A DNA stretch of 17,923 nt from an uncultured Eubacteriales bacterium (GTDB taxonomy: Bacteria; Bacillota; Clostridia; Oscillospirales; CAG-272), in contig URDS01000047.1 in the NCBI GenBank assembly GCA_900546635.1, positions 1-17,923 of the forward strand. The letters run 5' to 3'. This document shows, piece after piece, positions 1-7,188 of this stretch. The position numbers were made by a program, and so were the translations under genes. Under the pieces are notes generated by a model. That model saw only the letters and a program-made list of their open reading frames with translations, had not been told where the DNA came from and did no database searches. How positions within the stretch are numbered: position 1 is the first letter of the stretch; every line of letters starts with the position of its first letter.

Positions 1-21
1 GGCACTCGCGCGCCCACAAGG

Positions 22-56
22 TGTTTACAAGGCGGCACATGTCCGCCTTGTAAACA
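22..56 (+). terminator. Strong hairpin, possible terminator of an upstream gene
   Basis: A perfect 14-bp inverted repeat (22-35 pairing with 43-56) encloses a 7-nt loop. On the plus strand it is followed by a T-rich but interrupted tract (GATTTATTTTATTTG). This is terminator-like, and the gene it would end lies to the left of the window. It could also be read in the other direction. The hairpin is directly visible; its function is inferred. Confidence 0.45.
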
Positions 57-93
57 GATTTATTTTATTTGCCATTTTTTCTACAAGGTAAAG

Positions 94-130
94 TAAAAAA
101 ACACCGCCGGAAAACCTTGGTTTTCCGACG
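94..130 (-). terminator. Intrinsic terminator of the PAP2 phosphatase gene
   Basis: Read on the minus strand, the sequence just after the phosphatase stop codon folds into a stem of about 12 bp with one G-T wobble (core CGGAAAACC / GGTTTTCCG at 108-127). It is followed within a few bases by a run of seven T. This is a classic rho-independent terminator. The plus strand also has a T-run soon after the stem, so it may work in both directions. Confidence 0.8.
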
Positions 131-138
131 ATAATTTT

Positions 139-702
139 TTACTTTTTGGTCTCTTCTTTTTTTTGAGCCTCTTTTTTCTCTTTTGAAAACGCCTTTTCGC
201 CCCACTCGTAGTAGTAAACGCCGACAAGACCGCACAAAATTCCGATCACGATGCCGCCCAAAATATCAGTCGGATAGTGTACGCCGACATACAGCCTTGA
301 AAGCGAAATCAAAATCGCCAAAATCAGTCCGGGGATCGAAATCTTCTTCGGACAGCGAAGAAGCAGCACGGTAGCCACGGCGAAAGACGCCGCCGTATGG
401 CCAGACGGAAACGAAAAATCGCTCTGTTCCCCGATTAAATTTGTGAGTCCCTCGATCATCTCATACGGGCGCGCGCGCCGGATGAACGTTTTCAAAATCA
501 GGTTGACTGACAAAAGATCGGTCACAAGCGCCGTCGCGCACATGTAGCCGACGCGGCGGTATTTTTCAAAAAACAGAAACGCCACCGCGAGCAAAATCCA
601 AATCATGCCGCCGTTTCCGAGATAGGTAATGCTTTTTACAATCGGCGTCAGCCAATCTGTCCGCACGTTGTCCTGTATCCATAAAAGAATACTCTCTTCC
701 AC
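139..702 (-). CDS. PAP2-family integral membrane phosphatase
   Basis: This 187-residue protein carries all three motifs of the PAP2 / type 2 phosphatidic acid phosphatase family. They are KxxxxxxRP at K71-P79, PSGH at 99-102, and SRxxxxxHxxxD with R136, H142 and D146. The two histidines are the expected phosphohistidine and acid/base residues. Hydrophobic stretches (about 32-46, 54-70, 104-116, 123-133 and 147-165) indicate a multi-pass membrane protein with the active site near the outer face. The C-terminus is a short Lys/Glu-rich tail. Such proteins hydrolyse lipid phosphates, often undecaprenyl pyrophosphate recycled in cell-wall synthesis; the substrate here cannot be decided. The start is a GTG (700-702 on the complement) with a strong AAAGGAGGGG site 6 nt upstream. 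It is transcribed away from dnaA and ends at a clear terminator, so it is monocistronic here. Confidence 0.88.
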   Translation of the reverse strand: MEESILLWIQDNVRTDWLTPIVKSITYLGNGGMIWILLAVAFLFFEKYRRVGYMCATALVTDLLSVNLILKTFIRRARPYEMIEGLTNLIGEQSDFSFPSGHTAASFAVATVLLLRCPKKISIPGLILAILISLSRLYVGVHYPTDILGGIVIGILCGLVGVYYYEWGEKAFSKEKKEAQKKEETKK

Positions 703-744
703 CGAAAACCCCTCCTTTTTTCCTTTTTTCTATATTCTATTTAA

Positions 745-786
745 AAACCGACGTTTAACGACCGAATTTTATAAACCGCCGTTTAA
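745..786. promoter_or_regulatory. Paired AAAC-N4-GTTTAA repeats, possible operator
   Basis: Two near-identical 14-mers, AAACCGACGTTTAA (745-758) and AAACCGCCGTTTAA (773-786), lie 28 bp apart in the divergent spacer. Each has an AAAC-N4-GTTT dyad. They fall between the phosphatase ribosome binding site and its candidate promoter, a position where a repressor could act. No regulator is identifiable, and chance similarity in AT-rich DNA is possible. Confidence 0.3.
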
Positions 787-807
787 GGCTTTTTTTTCGT
801 GTTTATC

Positions 808-836
808 ATTATATTCCATTTTTCAGAAAAAAGCAA
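808..836 (-). promoter_or_regulatory. Candidate sigma-A promoter for the PAP2 phosphatase
   Basis: On the minus strand there is a perfect TATAAT -10 (813 down to 808) with a partial -35, TTGCTT (836 down to 831), at a 17-bp spacing. It would give a leader of roughly 100 nt before the GTG start. The -10 is strong and the -35 matches three of six positions. Confidence 0.45.
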
Positions 837-915
837 GCCCCCCGCCCTATTTTTGATTCTGCGTAAAAAATCAGGCTTATTTTTACATTTGGCGAAAATC
901 AAATCCAATATATGC

Positions 916-944
916 TTGAAATCCAACCGAAATTATGCTATACT
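916..944 (+). promoter_or_regulatory. Sigma-A promoter of dnaA
   Basis: TTGAAA (916-921) and TATACT (939-944) are separated by 17 bp, and a TGC just before the -10 gives an extended -10 element. Transcription would begin near 951, leaving a leader of about 43 nt before the dnaA start. No perfect DnaA box lies in or beside this promoter, so autoregulation by DnaA is not evident from the sequence. Confidence 0.75.
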
Positions 945-993
945 GTAAGATGAAGTTATATCGGGATCAAAACACTTGTGAAAGGATAGAAAA

Positions 994-2415
994 ATGGGTT
1001 CTTTGGACGAACTGAACAAAATATGGACGGCTGTTTATCATTCCATGCGGTCGGATTTTTCGGAATCCTCGCTTGAACTCTGGTTCGGCGGCGTGCGGCT
1101 GTTTTATCTTTCCAACGAGCTTGCGCTCCTTTCGCATAACGTCGATTTTAAATACAACATCATCAAATCGAAGTACATAGATCTTTTGAAAGAGCATTTT
1201 TACAACTGCCTCGGCTTTGAAATCGAAGTGGACATCATTTGCTCAAAACAGGAGATCGGCACGATGGACGAGGCCGCCGCGCTCGCCGCGAAATATTTTT
1301 CGGACAAAAAGCGCTCGGATGAGGAGGAGGACCGCCGCGAGCTTGAAGCGGCGATTCGCGTAATCTCTCCGGACACGGCGGTGGACGGTAAAAAATCCAC
1401 AGCCTATTATACGTTTGAAAATTTCATTTCGGGCGATTCCAACAAATTTGCCTACGCCGCCTGCTATGCGATTGCGAACAGCGACGAGGTGGCCTATAAT
1501 CCGCTGTTTGTACACGGAAAAAGCGGACTCGGAAAAACGCACCTGATGTACGCGATTGTCAACGCCATGCTCACGCGCGACCCGAACATGAAGGTGGTCT
1601 ATATCCGCGGCGAGGAGTTCACAAACAAGCTGGTCGAGGCCATTAAATCGGGCGCGACCGAAAAATTTCGGGAAAAGTACCGGACGGCCGACATCCTGCT
1701 TGTGGACGACATTCAATTCATCGCGGGCAAAAACGCAACCCAGGACGAATTTTTCCACACCTTCAACGCGCTCTACGAAAGCCAGAAGCAGATCATCGTC
1801 ACCTGCGACCGGCCGATCAAAGAAATGAAAAATCTGGAGGACCGCATCAAGACCCGGCTCGAATGGGGACTTTCCGCCGACATCCAGCCGCCGGATACCG
1901 AGCTTCGCATGGCGATTATCCGCAAAAAAGCCGAGGAGGTCAATTTGAAGCTGCCCGAAGAGGTCGTTGAGTTTTTGGCTAAAAAGCTCTGTGACAACGT
2001 TCGAAAAATCGAGGGCGGCGTAAAAAAGCTCTCCGCGTTCCACTTTTTGTCTGGCGAAGAGGTGGACTTGCCGCTTGCGGCGCGCGCGGTGAGCGACCTG
2101 CTCCCCGCGGACGAACCGAAAAGCGCGCGCATCGACAAAGTGATTTTCGCCGTATGCGACAAATACAACATATCCAAAGAGACGATCCTCGGAAAAAAGC
2201 GCACGAACAACATCGTGACCGCACGCCATGTCTGCATGTACGCGCTCAGAGAGGCGATAGACATGACCTTTAAGGATATTGCCGAGGTCTTCTCCTGCGA
2301 CCATACCTCGGTCATGTCCGCGACGCGGAAAATCGAGCGCGAACGCGCCGGCGACCCCGATTTTTGCGCCGACATCGACGCCTTTATCCGGGAACTGAAA
2401 GAAAAAACGCCGTAA
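994..2415 (+). CDS. dnaA: Chromosomal replication initiator DnaA
   Basis: DnaA binds 9-bp boxes at oriC, forms an ATP-dependent filament and opens the duplex. The 473-residue product has a domain I at about 1-85, a short charged linker (about 100-120), an AAA+ core and a C-terminal DNA-binding domain from about residue 375. The Walker A GKSGLGKTH is near residue 175 and the Walker B LLVDDIQF near 237. The arginine-finger box reads EDRIKTRLEWGL and the sensor-2 region DNVRKIEG. The helix-turn-helix signature is atypical: where most relatives have GGRDHTTV.HA, this one has SCDHTSVMSA (residues 434-443), one residue shorter, with Cys for the base-contacting Arg and Ser for the usual His. The start ATG has a GAAAGGA site about 7 nt upstream. 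The family assignment is certain; the altered recognition helix is described under findings. Confidence 0.98.
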   Translation: MGSLDELNKIWTAVYHSMRSDFSESSLELWFGGVRLFYLSNELALLSHNVDFKYNIIKSKYIDLLKEHFYNCLGFEIEVDIICSKQEIGTMDEAAALAAKYFSDKKRSDEEEDRRELEAAIRVISPDTAVDGKKSTAYYTFENFISGDSNKFAYAACYAIANSDEVAYNPLFVHGKSGLGKTHLMYAIVNAMLTRDPNMKVVYIRGEEFTNKLVEAIKSGATEKFREKYRTADILLVDDIQFIAGKNATQDEFFHTFNALYESQKQIIVTCDRPIKEMKNLEDRIKTRLEWGLSADIQPPDTELRMAIIRKKAEEVNLKLPEEVVEFLAKKLCDNVRKIEGGVKKLSAFHFLSGEEVDLPLAARAVSDLLPADEPKSARIDKVIFAVCDKYNISKETILGKKRTNNIVTARHVCMYALREAIDMTFKDIAEVFSCDHTSVMSATRKIERERAGDPDFCADIDAFIRELKEKTP

Positions 2416-2739
2416 GCGCTTTTAAAACCGTCTAAAAAACTTGTTTTTTAGACTATAAGGCGTGTTCACTCGCGCCGCCGCGCCGCCCTTTTGTCTGCTC
2501 TCCTTTCCCTCCCTCTTTTCCACAAGATTCTCCACAATTTCGATGTGGACAAGAATGTGAAAAACAAAGCGCGAGCTTATCCACATTTTGTAAACCTCTT
2601 TTTCACAGTCTTTTTTGATCTGCCTGTCCCCGAATTTTCCTTTTCGGGAAAGCCTGTCCCGAAAATCCACAATTTTCACATGGCCTAATTCTACTGCTAC
2701 TAAAAATATATTTATTTCTTTTTGATAACGGAGAAAAAA
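2416..2739. other. oriC: Replication origin oriC, dnaA-dnaN spacer
   Basis: The spacer contains one perfect DnaA box, TTATCCACA (2577-2585). Nearby variants are TTTTCCACA (2516-2524), TTCTCCACA (2528-2536), a reverse TTGTCCACA (2544-2552), a reverse TTTTTCACA (2556-2564), TTTTTCACA (2599-2607) and AAATCCACA (2663-2671). Between the boxes, GCCTGTCCC occurs twice 30 bp apart (2622 and 2652), and TTTTCGGG (2641-2648) is an exact inverted copy of CCCGAAAA (2658-2665). An AT-rich hairpin, GTCTAAAAAA / TTTTTTAGAC (2430-2453), follows dnaA but lacks a T-run after the stem. Location, box clustering and the unwinding element to the right make this a confident oriC. Activity is inferred. Confidence 0.88.
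2672..2723 (+). other. Origin unwinding element with DnaA-trio-like repeats and AT-rich tract
   Basis: After two adjacent weak boxes (AAATCCACA 2663-2671, ATTTTCACA 2672-2680) and a short TGGC, six consecutive triplets read CTA ATT CTA CTG CTA CTA (2685-2702). Their complement is a run of GAT-type trios (3'-GAT TAA GAT GAC GAT GAT). They lead straight into an A/T-only stretch (2701-2717). This order (boxes, short GC spacer, DnaA-trios, AT-rich tract) matches the basal unwinding system described in Bacillus subtilis. Confidence 0.7.
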
Positions 2740-3885
2740 ATGAAAATCAGATTTGAAAAAAGCAAGATGCTCGACAAATTGATCTGCGCGATGGGCGCGG
2801 TATCGCAAAAGAATACGCATCCGTTTACCGAGGGCGTTTTGCTTGAAACGGCTGAGAATATGCTGAAACTTTCCACCTATGATATGGAAAAAAGCGTTCG
2901 CGCCTCGATTGAATGCGAGATTTTGATTTCGGGCGCGTGCGTGATCAACGCGCAGCGTCTGCTCAGCATCATCAAAATCATGCCCGAAAGCTTAATTACG
3001 CTGGACGTAAACGAGGACATGGTGGCTTCTATCAAAAGCGGGCGGTCCTCCTTTTCGGTCCACGCCCTGCCGGCGAAGGACTTTCCGCAGATGCCTGTTA
3101 TCGTGGGAAAGGAATCCTTTACGATTGAGCAGCGCGTGCTGAAAAAGCTGATCGGAAAGGTGCTGCACTCGATCGCGCAGGTCGATCAGCGGCCGGTACT
3201 CTGCGGCGCGTACTTCAAAATCGAAAAGGATGCGGTTCAGGTAGTCAGCTGCGACAGCTATTCGCTCTCGCTTTGCGAGTACTCAACGCCGATTCTCAGC
3301 ATGGCCGAGGAATCTTCGCATTTTTCGTTCATCATTCCCGGAAAGACCATAAACGAGCTGCTCAGAATGCTTTCAGATGAGGAAAACGTGTTCGTGACCG
3401 TAATCGTCACCAATAAAAATATCATTTTCAATATGGAAAATCTGGTTTTCTCCTCCCGCCTTGTCGAAGGGGAATATATCGACTATGACCGTCTGATCCC
3501 GCGCGACCAGCCTATAACGGCGGAGCTTGAAACCAAAGAACTTTTGGCGGCGCTTGAACGCGCGGCGCTGATTTCGGAGGAGCGGATCGCGGGCACGGCC
3601 AGAAATTACGTCAAGCTTTCGTTTGTAGACGACGCGCTCCAGATTACCTCGAAGAGCCTCAGCGGCAACGTATATGAAGAAATTCCGATCACGCACACGG
3701 GCGACAATCTTGAAATCGGATTCAGCTGCCGGTTTTTGATCGACACGATGCGCGCCGTTCGCGGAGAGCGCGTTTTGCTGAAATTGCTCACGCCCTACAT
3801 GAGCATGACGATAGAACCGACGGCAAGCGACGAGGACGAGGGCAAGTGCATTTATATGGTGCTTCCGCTCCGCATGAAAGAATAA
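2740..3885 (+). CDS. dnaN: DNA polymerase III beta subunit (sliding clamp)
   Basis: The product is the ring-shaped clamp that tethers the replicative polymerase and other factors to DNA. From the ATG at 2740 it is 381 residues, in the usual range (about 365-380). An upstream in-frame TTG at 2722 would add six residues, but GGAG at 2730-2733 sits 6 nt before the ATG, so 2740 is preferred. The sequence opens MKIRFEKSKML and ends YMVLPLRMKE, matching the conserved clamp C-terminus (VLPLR in place of the common VMPMR). Three clamp-like domains of about 125 residues are implied by the length. It follows oriC directly and ends exactly where recF begins, with no intervening base. The small S4-domain gene often found between dnaN and recF in Firmicutes is absent. 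Confidence 0.96.
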   Translation: MKIRFEKSKMLDKLICAMGAVSQKNTHPFTEGVLLETAENMLKLSTYDMEKSVRASIECEILISGACVINAQRLLSIIKIMPESLITLDVNEDMVASIKSGRSSFSVHALPAKDFPQMPVIVGKESFTIEQRVLKKLIGKVLHSIAQVDQRPVLCGAYFKIEKDAVQVVSCDSYSLSLCEYSTPILSMAEESSHFSFIIPGKTINELLRMLSDEENVFVTVIVTNKNIIFNMENLVFSSRLVEGEYIDYDRLIPRDQPITAELETKELLAALERAALISEERIAGTARNYVKLSFVDDALQITSKSLSGNVYEEIPITHTGDNLEIGFSCRFLIDTMRAVRGERVLLKLLTPYMSMTIEPTASDEDEGKCIYMVLPLRMKE

Positions 3886-4977
3886 ATGCGGCTTTGCAGT
3901 TTAAAGCTGGAGAATTTCCGCTCGGCGTCCCTTGCGGAGTTAAATTTTTCCGACGGTGTGAATCTATTGTACGGCAAAAACGCCGAAGGAAAAACCAATG
4001 TGCTGGAGGCAATCTATTTTTTCGCCAGAGGAAAGAGCTTTCGCGGCGCGAAGGACGCCGACCTTGTGCGCTTCGGCGCGTCCGGATGCTCGATTGAAAT
4101 TGAGTTTATACGGCGCGGGGAGAGAGAAACGCTCGCGTATCGGTATTTTGAGGGAAGCCGCGCGCGCTTTTTGAACGGCGTCAAGATCAGCGCGAAAGAG
4201 AGCGTCGGGCGCTTCAACGCGGTGCTTTTCTGCCCGGATCATTTGTCTATCGTCAAGGGCGCGCCGTCGCAGAGACGGGAATTTATGGACGTTGCGCTTT
4301 CCCAGCTGTACGGCGAATATCTTGCGCAGCTTTCTGTGCAGAAGCGCGCGATCGAACAAAAAAACGCGCTCCTCAAAAAAGAGGAGGGCTTTGATCCGAA
4401 GCTGCTTTTCGCCTACAATGAAAAGCTTGCTTCCTGCTTTGCGAAAATCTGCCTTTTCAGGCGCGGATATGTGGATGCACTTTCAAGGCGCGTCCGGGAA
4501 ACCATTTCGCAGATCAGCGGCGGCGCCGAGACTGCGGAGATTGAATACAAATGCGACATTCCTGCCGAATTTGCCGGTTTTGAAGCGGTAAAATCGGGGT
4601 ATGATAAGCTGCTTTGCGAGAATATGCGAAGAGAGACCGCCGCGAGGATGTGTCTTGTCGGCACGCAGCGGGACGATCTTTTCTTCACGGTTTCGGGCAG
4701 AGACGCGCGGCAGTTCGCCTCTCAAGGGCAGCAGCGCTCCATCGCGATCGCCTTAAAGCTTGCGGAGGGGGATATTGTAAAGCGGGAAAAGGGGGAATCC
4801 CCGGTTTTCCTGCTGGACGACGTGCTCGGCGAACTGGACGAAACCAGACGCGCCTATATTCTCTCCGAAATGGGCGAACGGCAGCTGATTGTGACCGCCT
4901 GCGAGCGCGGGGAATACGCAAACCGGCGCGGCGTTTCGATGATCGAGGCGCACGGCGGCAAATACCGGCAAATTTAG
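3886..4977 (+). CDS. recF: RecF, DNA gap-repair ATPase
   Basis: RecF is an SMC/ABC-like ATPase that helps load RecA on gapped DNA, acting with RecO and RecR. The 363-residue length is normal. It has the typical N-terminus MRLCSLKLENFRS, a Walker A GKNAEGKTN at about 30-38, an ABC-signature-like SQGQQRSIAIALKLAE near 285, and a Walker B FLLDDVLGELD near 308-318. The ATG abuts the dnaN stop (TAAATG), and only a weak AAAGAA lies upstream, so translation is probably coupled to dnaN. It belongs to the dnaN-recF-remB-gyrB run. Confidence 0.96.
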   Translation: MRLCSLKLENFRSASLAELNFSDGVNLLYGKNAEGKTNVLEAIYFFARGKSFRGAKDADLVRFGASGCSIEIEFIRRGERETLAYRYFEGSRARFLNGVKISAKESVGRFNAVLFCPDHLSIVKGAPSQRREFMDVALSQLYGEYLAQLSVQKRAIEQKNALLKKEEGFDPKLLFAYNEKLASCFAKICLFRRGYVDALSRRVRETISQISGGAETAEIEYKCDIPAEFAGFEAVKSGYDKLLCENMRRETAARMCLVGTQRDDLFFTVSGRDARQFASQGQQRSIAIALKLAEGDIVKREKGESPVFLLDDVLGELDETRRAYILSEMGERQLIVTACERGEYANRRGVSMIEAHGGKYRQI

Positions 4978-4996
4978 GTTTTTCGCGGGAGGTTTT

Positions 4997-5266
4997 ATGT
5001 ATCTGCACGCGGGCAACAACAAAATTATTTTAAACAAGTGTATCATCGGTCTTTTCGATATGGACAACGCGACAATGGGCGCGGACACGCGGGATTTTCT
5101 GCGCCGGGCGCAGCGGGACGGTTCCTTGGAAACTTCTGGGGAGGAACTCCCGAAATCCTTTATTCTGTATGAAAAAGACCGCAAAATCAAAAAGGCGGCC
5201 GTCTGTATTTCGCAGCTTTCCACGTCTGCACTGCGCAGCCGGATCCGCAAAAATGGGAGAATGTAG
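4997..5266 (+). CDS. remB: RemB/YaaB-like DUF370 DNA-binding regulator
   Basis: This 89-residue protein begins MYLHAGNNKIILNKCIIGLFD, a close match to the DUF370/RemB family (YaaB of Bacillus, extracellular matrix regulatory protein B). It occupies the position where yaaB usually sits, between recF and gyrB. RemA/RemB proteins are small DNA-binding proteins; in Bacillus they affect biofilm matrix genes, but the targets here are unknown. The start is supported by a GGGAGG site about 6 nt upstream. The stop lies 2 nt before the gyrB ATG, so the two are surely cotranscribed. The basic C-terminal tail (SALRSRIRKNGRM) fits nucleic-acid binding. The family call is good; the function in this organism is inferred. 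Confidence 0.85.
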   Translation: MYLHAGNNKIILNKCIIGLFDMDNATMGADTRDFLRRAQRDGSLETSGEELPKSFILYEKDRKIKKAAVCISQLSTSALRSRIRKNGRM

Positions 5267-5268
5267 AG

Positions 5269-7188
5269 ATGGAACAGATTCACGATTCATATGATGAAAG
5301 CCAAATACAGGTGCTGGAGGGACTGGAAGCGGTCAGAAAGCGGCCGGGTATGTACATCGGCACCACGTCGGAGAAAGGGCTTCATCATCTTGTATACGAG
5401 ATTGTGGACAACTCTATAGACGAGGCGCTGGCCGGAAAGTGCGACAGAATCACGGTCGAAATCCATGAGGACGGCAGCGTTTCCGTAGAGGACGACGGGC
5501 GCGGCATTCCGAGCGGAATGCATCCGAAAATGGGGATTCCGACCCTTGAAGTCGTGTATACGATCCTGCATGCGGGCGGCAAATTCGGCGGCGAGGGCTA
5601 TAAGATCGCCGGCGGCCTGCACGGCGTCGGCGCGTCGGTGGTCAACGCGCTCTCCGAATGGATGGAAGTGGATAACTGTCACGAGGGACGGCGCTATACC
5701 GAGCGGTTTGAGCGCGGCCGGGTCGCGCGGCCTTTTGAAGACAAGGGCGCGTGCGGCGAGCGGCACGGCGTATATGTGCGCTTTAAGCCCGACCCGGAGA
5801 TTTTTTCGGAAACGACCGAGTTCAAATATGAAATTCTGCTTGAAAGACTGCGCGAGCAGGCGTTTCTCAATGCGGGGGTCAACATCGTTTTGCGCGACCT
5901 GCGCACCGATCCCGTGACCGAGGATGATTTTTGCTACAAGGGCGGTATCATCAGCTATGTGGAATATCTGAATAAGACGCGCAGCGTCACGGCGATTCAC
6001 CCCGAGGTGATCTATATCAAGGGCGAAAAAGATGATTCTGTGGCCGAGATCGCGATGCAGTACAACGACAGCTATTCTTCCATGATCGTTTCCTTTGCCA
6101 ACAACATGGCGACGACCGACGGCGGCACGCATGAGACCGGATTCAAAAACGCGCTGCTCCGCTCCATAAACAAATACGCGCGCAAAATCGGCGTGCTCAA
6201 GGATGCGGACGCAAATCTTTCGGGCGACGATGTGCGCGAGGGACTTTGCGCGATTATCAGCGTCAAGCTGACCGACGCGCAGTTTGAAAGCCAGACCAAG
6301 GCGAAGCTCGGCAACTCCGAGGTCCGCACACTGGTGGAAACCATCGTTTCCGCAAAGCTGGAGGAATTTTTAGAGGAAAATCCGGCGTCCGGCAAGCTGA
6401 TTCTGGAAAAATCACTCGCGGCTTCGCGCGCGAGAGAGGCGGCGCGCCGCGCAAGAGACCTGACCCGCCGCAAAAACGTGCTGGAGGGAACCACCCTGCC
6501 CGGCAAGCTCGCCGACTGTCAGGAGCGCCTTGCCGACCTTACGGAACTCTACCTCGTCGAGGGAGATTCCGCAGGCGGTTCCGCGAAAGACGGGCGGGAC
6601 AGCCGGTTTCAGGCGATTCTGCCGCTGCGCGGCAAGGTGCTGAACGTGGAAAAAAGCCGGATCGACAAGGTGTATTCCAACCAGCAGCTGACTCCGATTA
6701 TTCAGGCGCTCGGCTGCGGTATCGGAGACAGCTTTGATATGGAAAAGCTGCGCTACGGCAAAATCATCATCATGGCCGATGCCGACGTGGACGGCGCGCA
6801 CATTCAGATTTTGCTTTTGACCTTTTTCTTCCGCCATATGCGGGAACTGATCGACAAGGGACACGTTTTCCTCGCGATGCCGCCGCTTTTCAAGGTGTAC
6901 GACGGGAAAAAACAGAAATATGCGTTCTCGGACGCGGAGCGGGACGCGATCATCGCCGAGTTCGGCGAGCGCGCCAAGGCCGAGCGCTATAAAGGTCTCG
7001 GCGAAATGGACGCGGAGCAGCTTTGGGAGACCACGATGGACCCCGAGCGGCGCACGCTCAAGCTTGTGACCGTGGAGGACGCCATAGCCTGCGACCGGAT
7101 CTTCTCGGTCTGCATGGGCGACAAGGTGGAGCCCCGCCGCGAATTTATCGAGCGCAACGCGAAATACGCCGAAAATCTCGATATTTAA
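5269..7188 (+). CDS. gyrB: DNA gyrase subunit B
   Basis: GyrB supplies the ATPase and the metal-binding TOPRIM part of gyrase, which introduces negative supercoils. The 639 residues are typical of Gram-positive GyrB, without the insert seen in enterobacteria. Visible motifs include EIVDNSIDEAL (from about 44) and DDGRGIP (about 75) of the GHKL ATPase, with GGLHGVGASVVNALS after them. EGDSAGGSAKDGR (from E431) carries the catalytic Glu, DADVD (504-508) binds metal, and the C-terminal RYKGLGEMDAEQLWETTMDP is characteristic. GGGAGA lies 8 nt before the ATG, inside the end of remB. Unlike in many Firmicutes, gyrA does not follow at once; a 315-bp spacer separates them. Confidence 0.98.
   Translation: MEQIHDSYDESQIQVLEGLEAVRKRPGMYIGTTSEKGLHHLVYEIVDNSIDEALAGKCDRITVEIHEDGSVSVEDDGRGIPSGMHPKMGIPTLEVVYTILHAGGKFGGEGYKIAGGLHGVGASVVNALSEWMEVDNCHEGRRYTERFERGRVARPFEDKGACGERHGVYVRFKPDPEIFSETTEFKYEILLERLREQAFLNAGVNIVLRDLRTDPVTEDDFCYKGGIISYVEYLNKTRSVTAIHPEVIYIKGEKDDSVAEIAMQYNDSYSSMIVSFANNMATTDGGTHETGFKNALLRSINKYARKIGVLKDADANLSGDDVREGLCAIISVKLTDAQFESQTKAKLGNSEVRTLVETIVSAKLEEFLEENPASGKLILEKSLAASRAREAARRARDLTRRKNVLEGTTLPGKLADCQERLADLTELYLVEGDSAGGSAKDGRDSRFQAILPLRGKVLNVEKSRIDKVYSNQQLTPIIQALGCGIGDSFDMEKLRYGKIIIMADADVDGAHIQILLLTFFFRHMRELIDKGHVFLAMPPLFKVYDGKKQKYAFSDAERDAIIAEFGERAKAERYKGLGEMDAEQLWETTMDPERRTLKLVTVEDAIACDRIFSVCMGDKVEPRREFIERNAKYAENLDI

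Noticed and set aside
2430..2453. Intrinsic terminator of dnaA
   Set aside because: The stem is almost all A-T and is followed by ATAAGG rather than a T-run; it is noted as a hairpin within oriC only.
2722..2739. TTG start giving a six-residue longer DnaN
   Set aside because: The GGAG site at 2730-2733 is placed for the ATG at 2740, and the extra residues are not part of the clamp family N-terminus.
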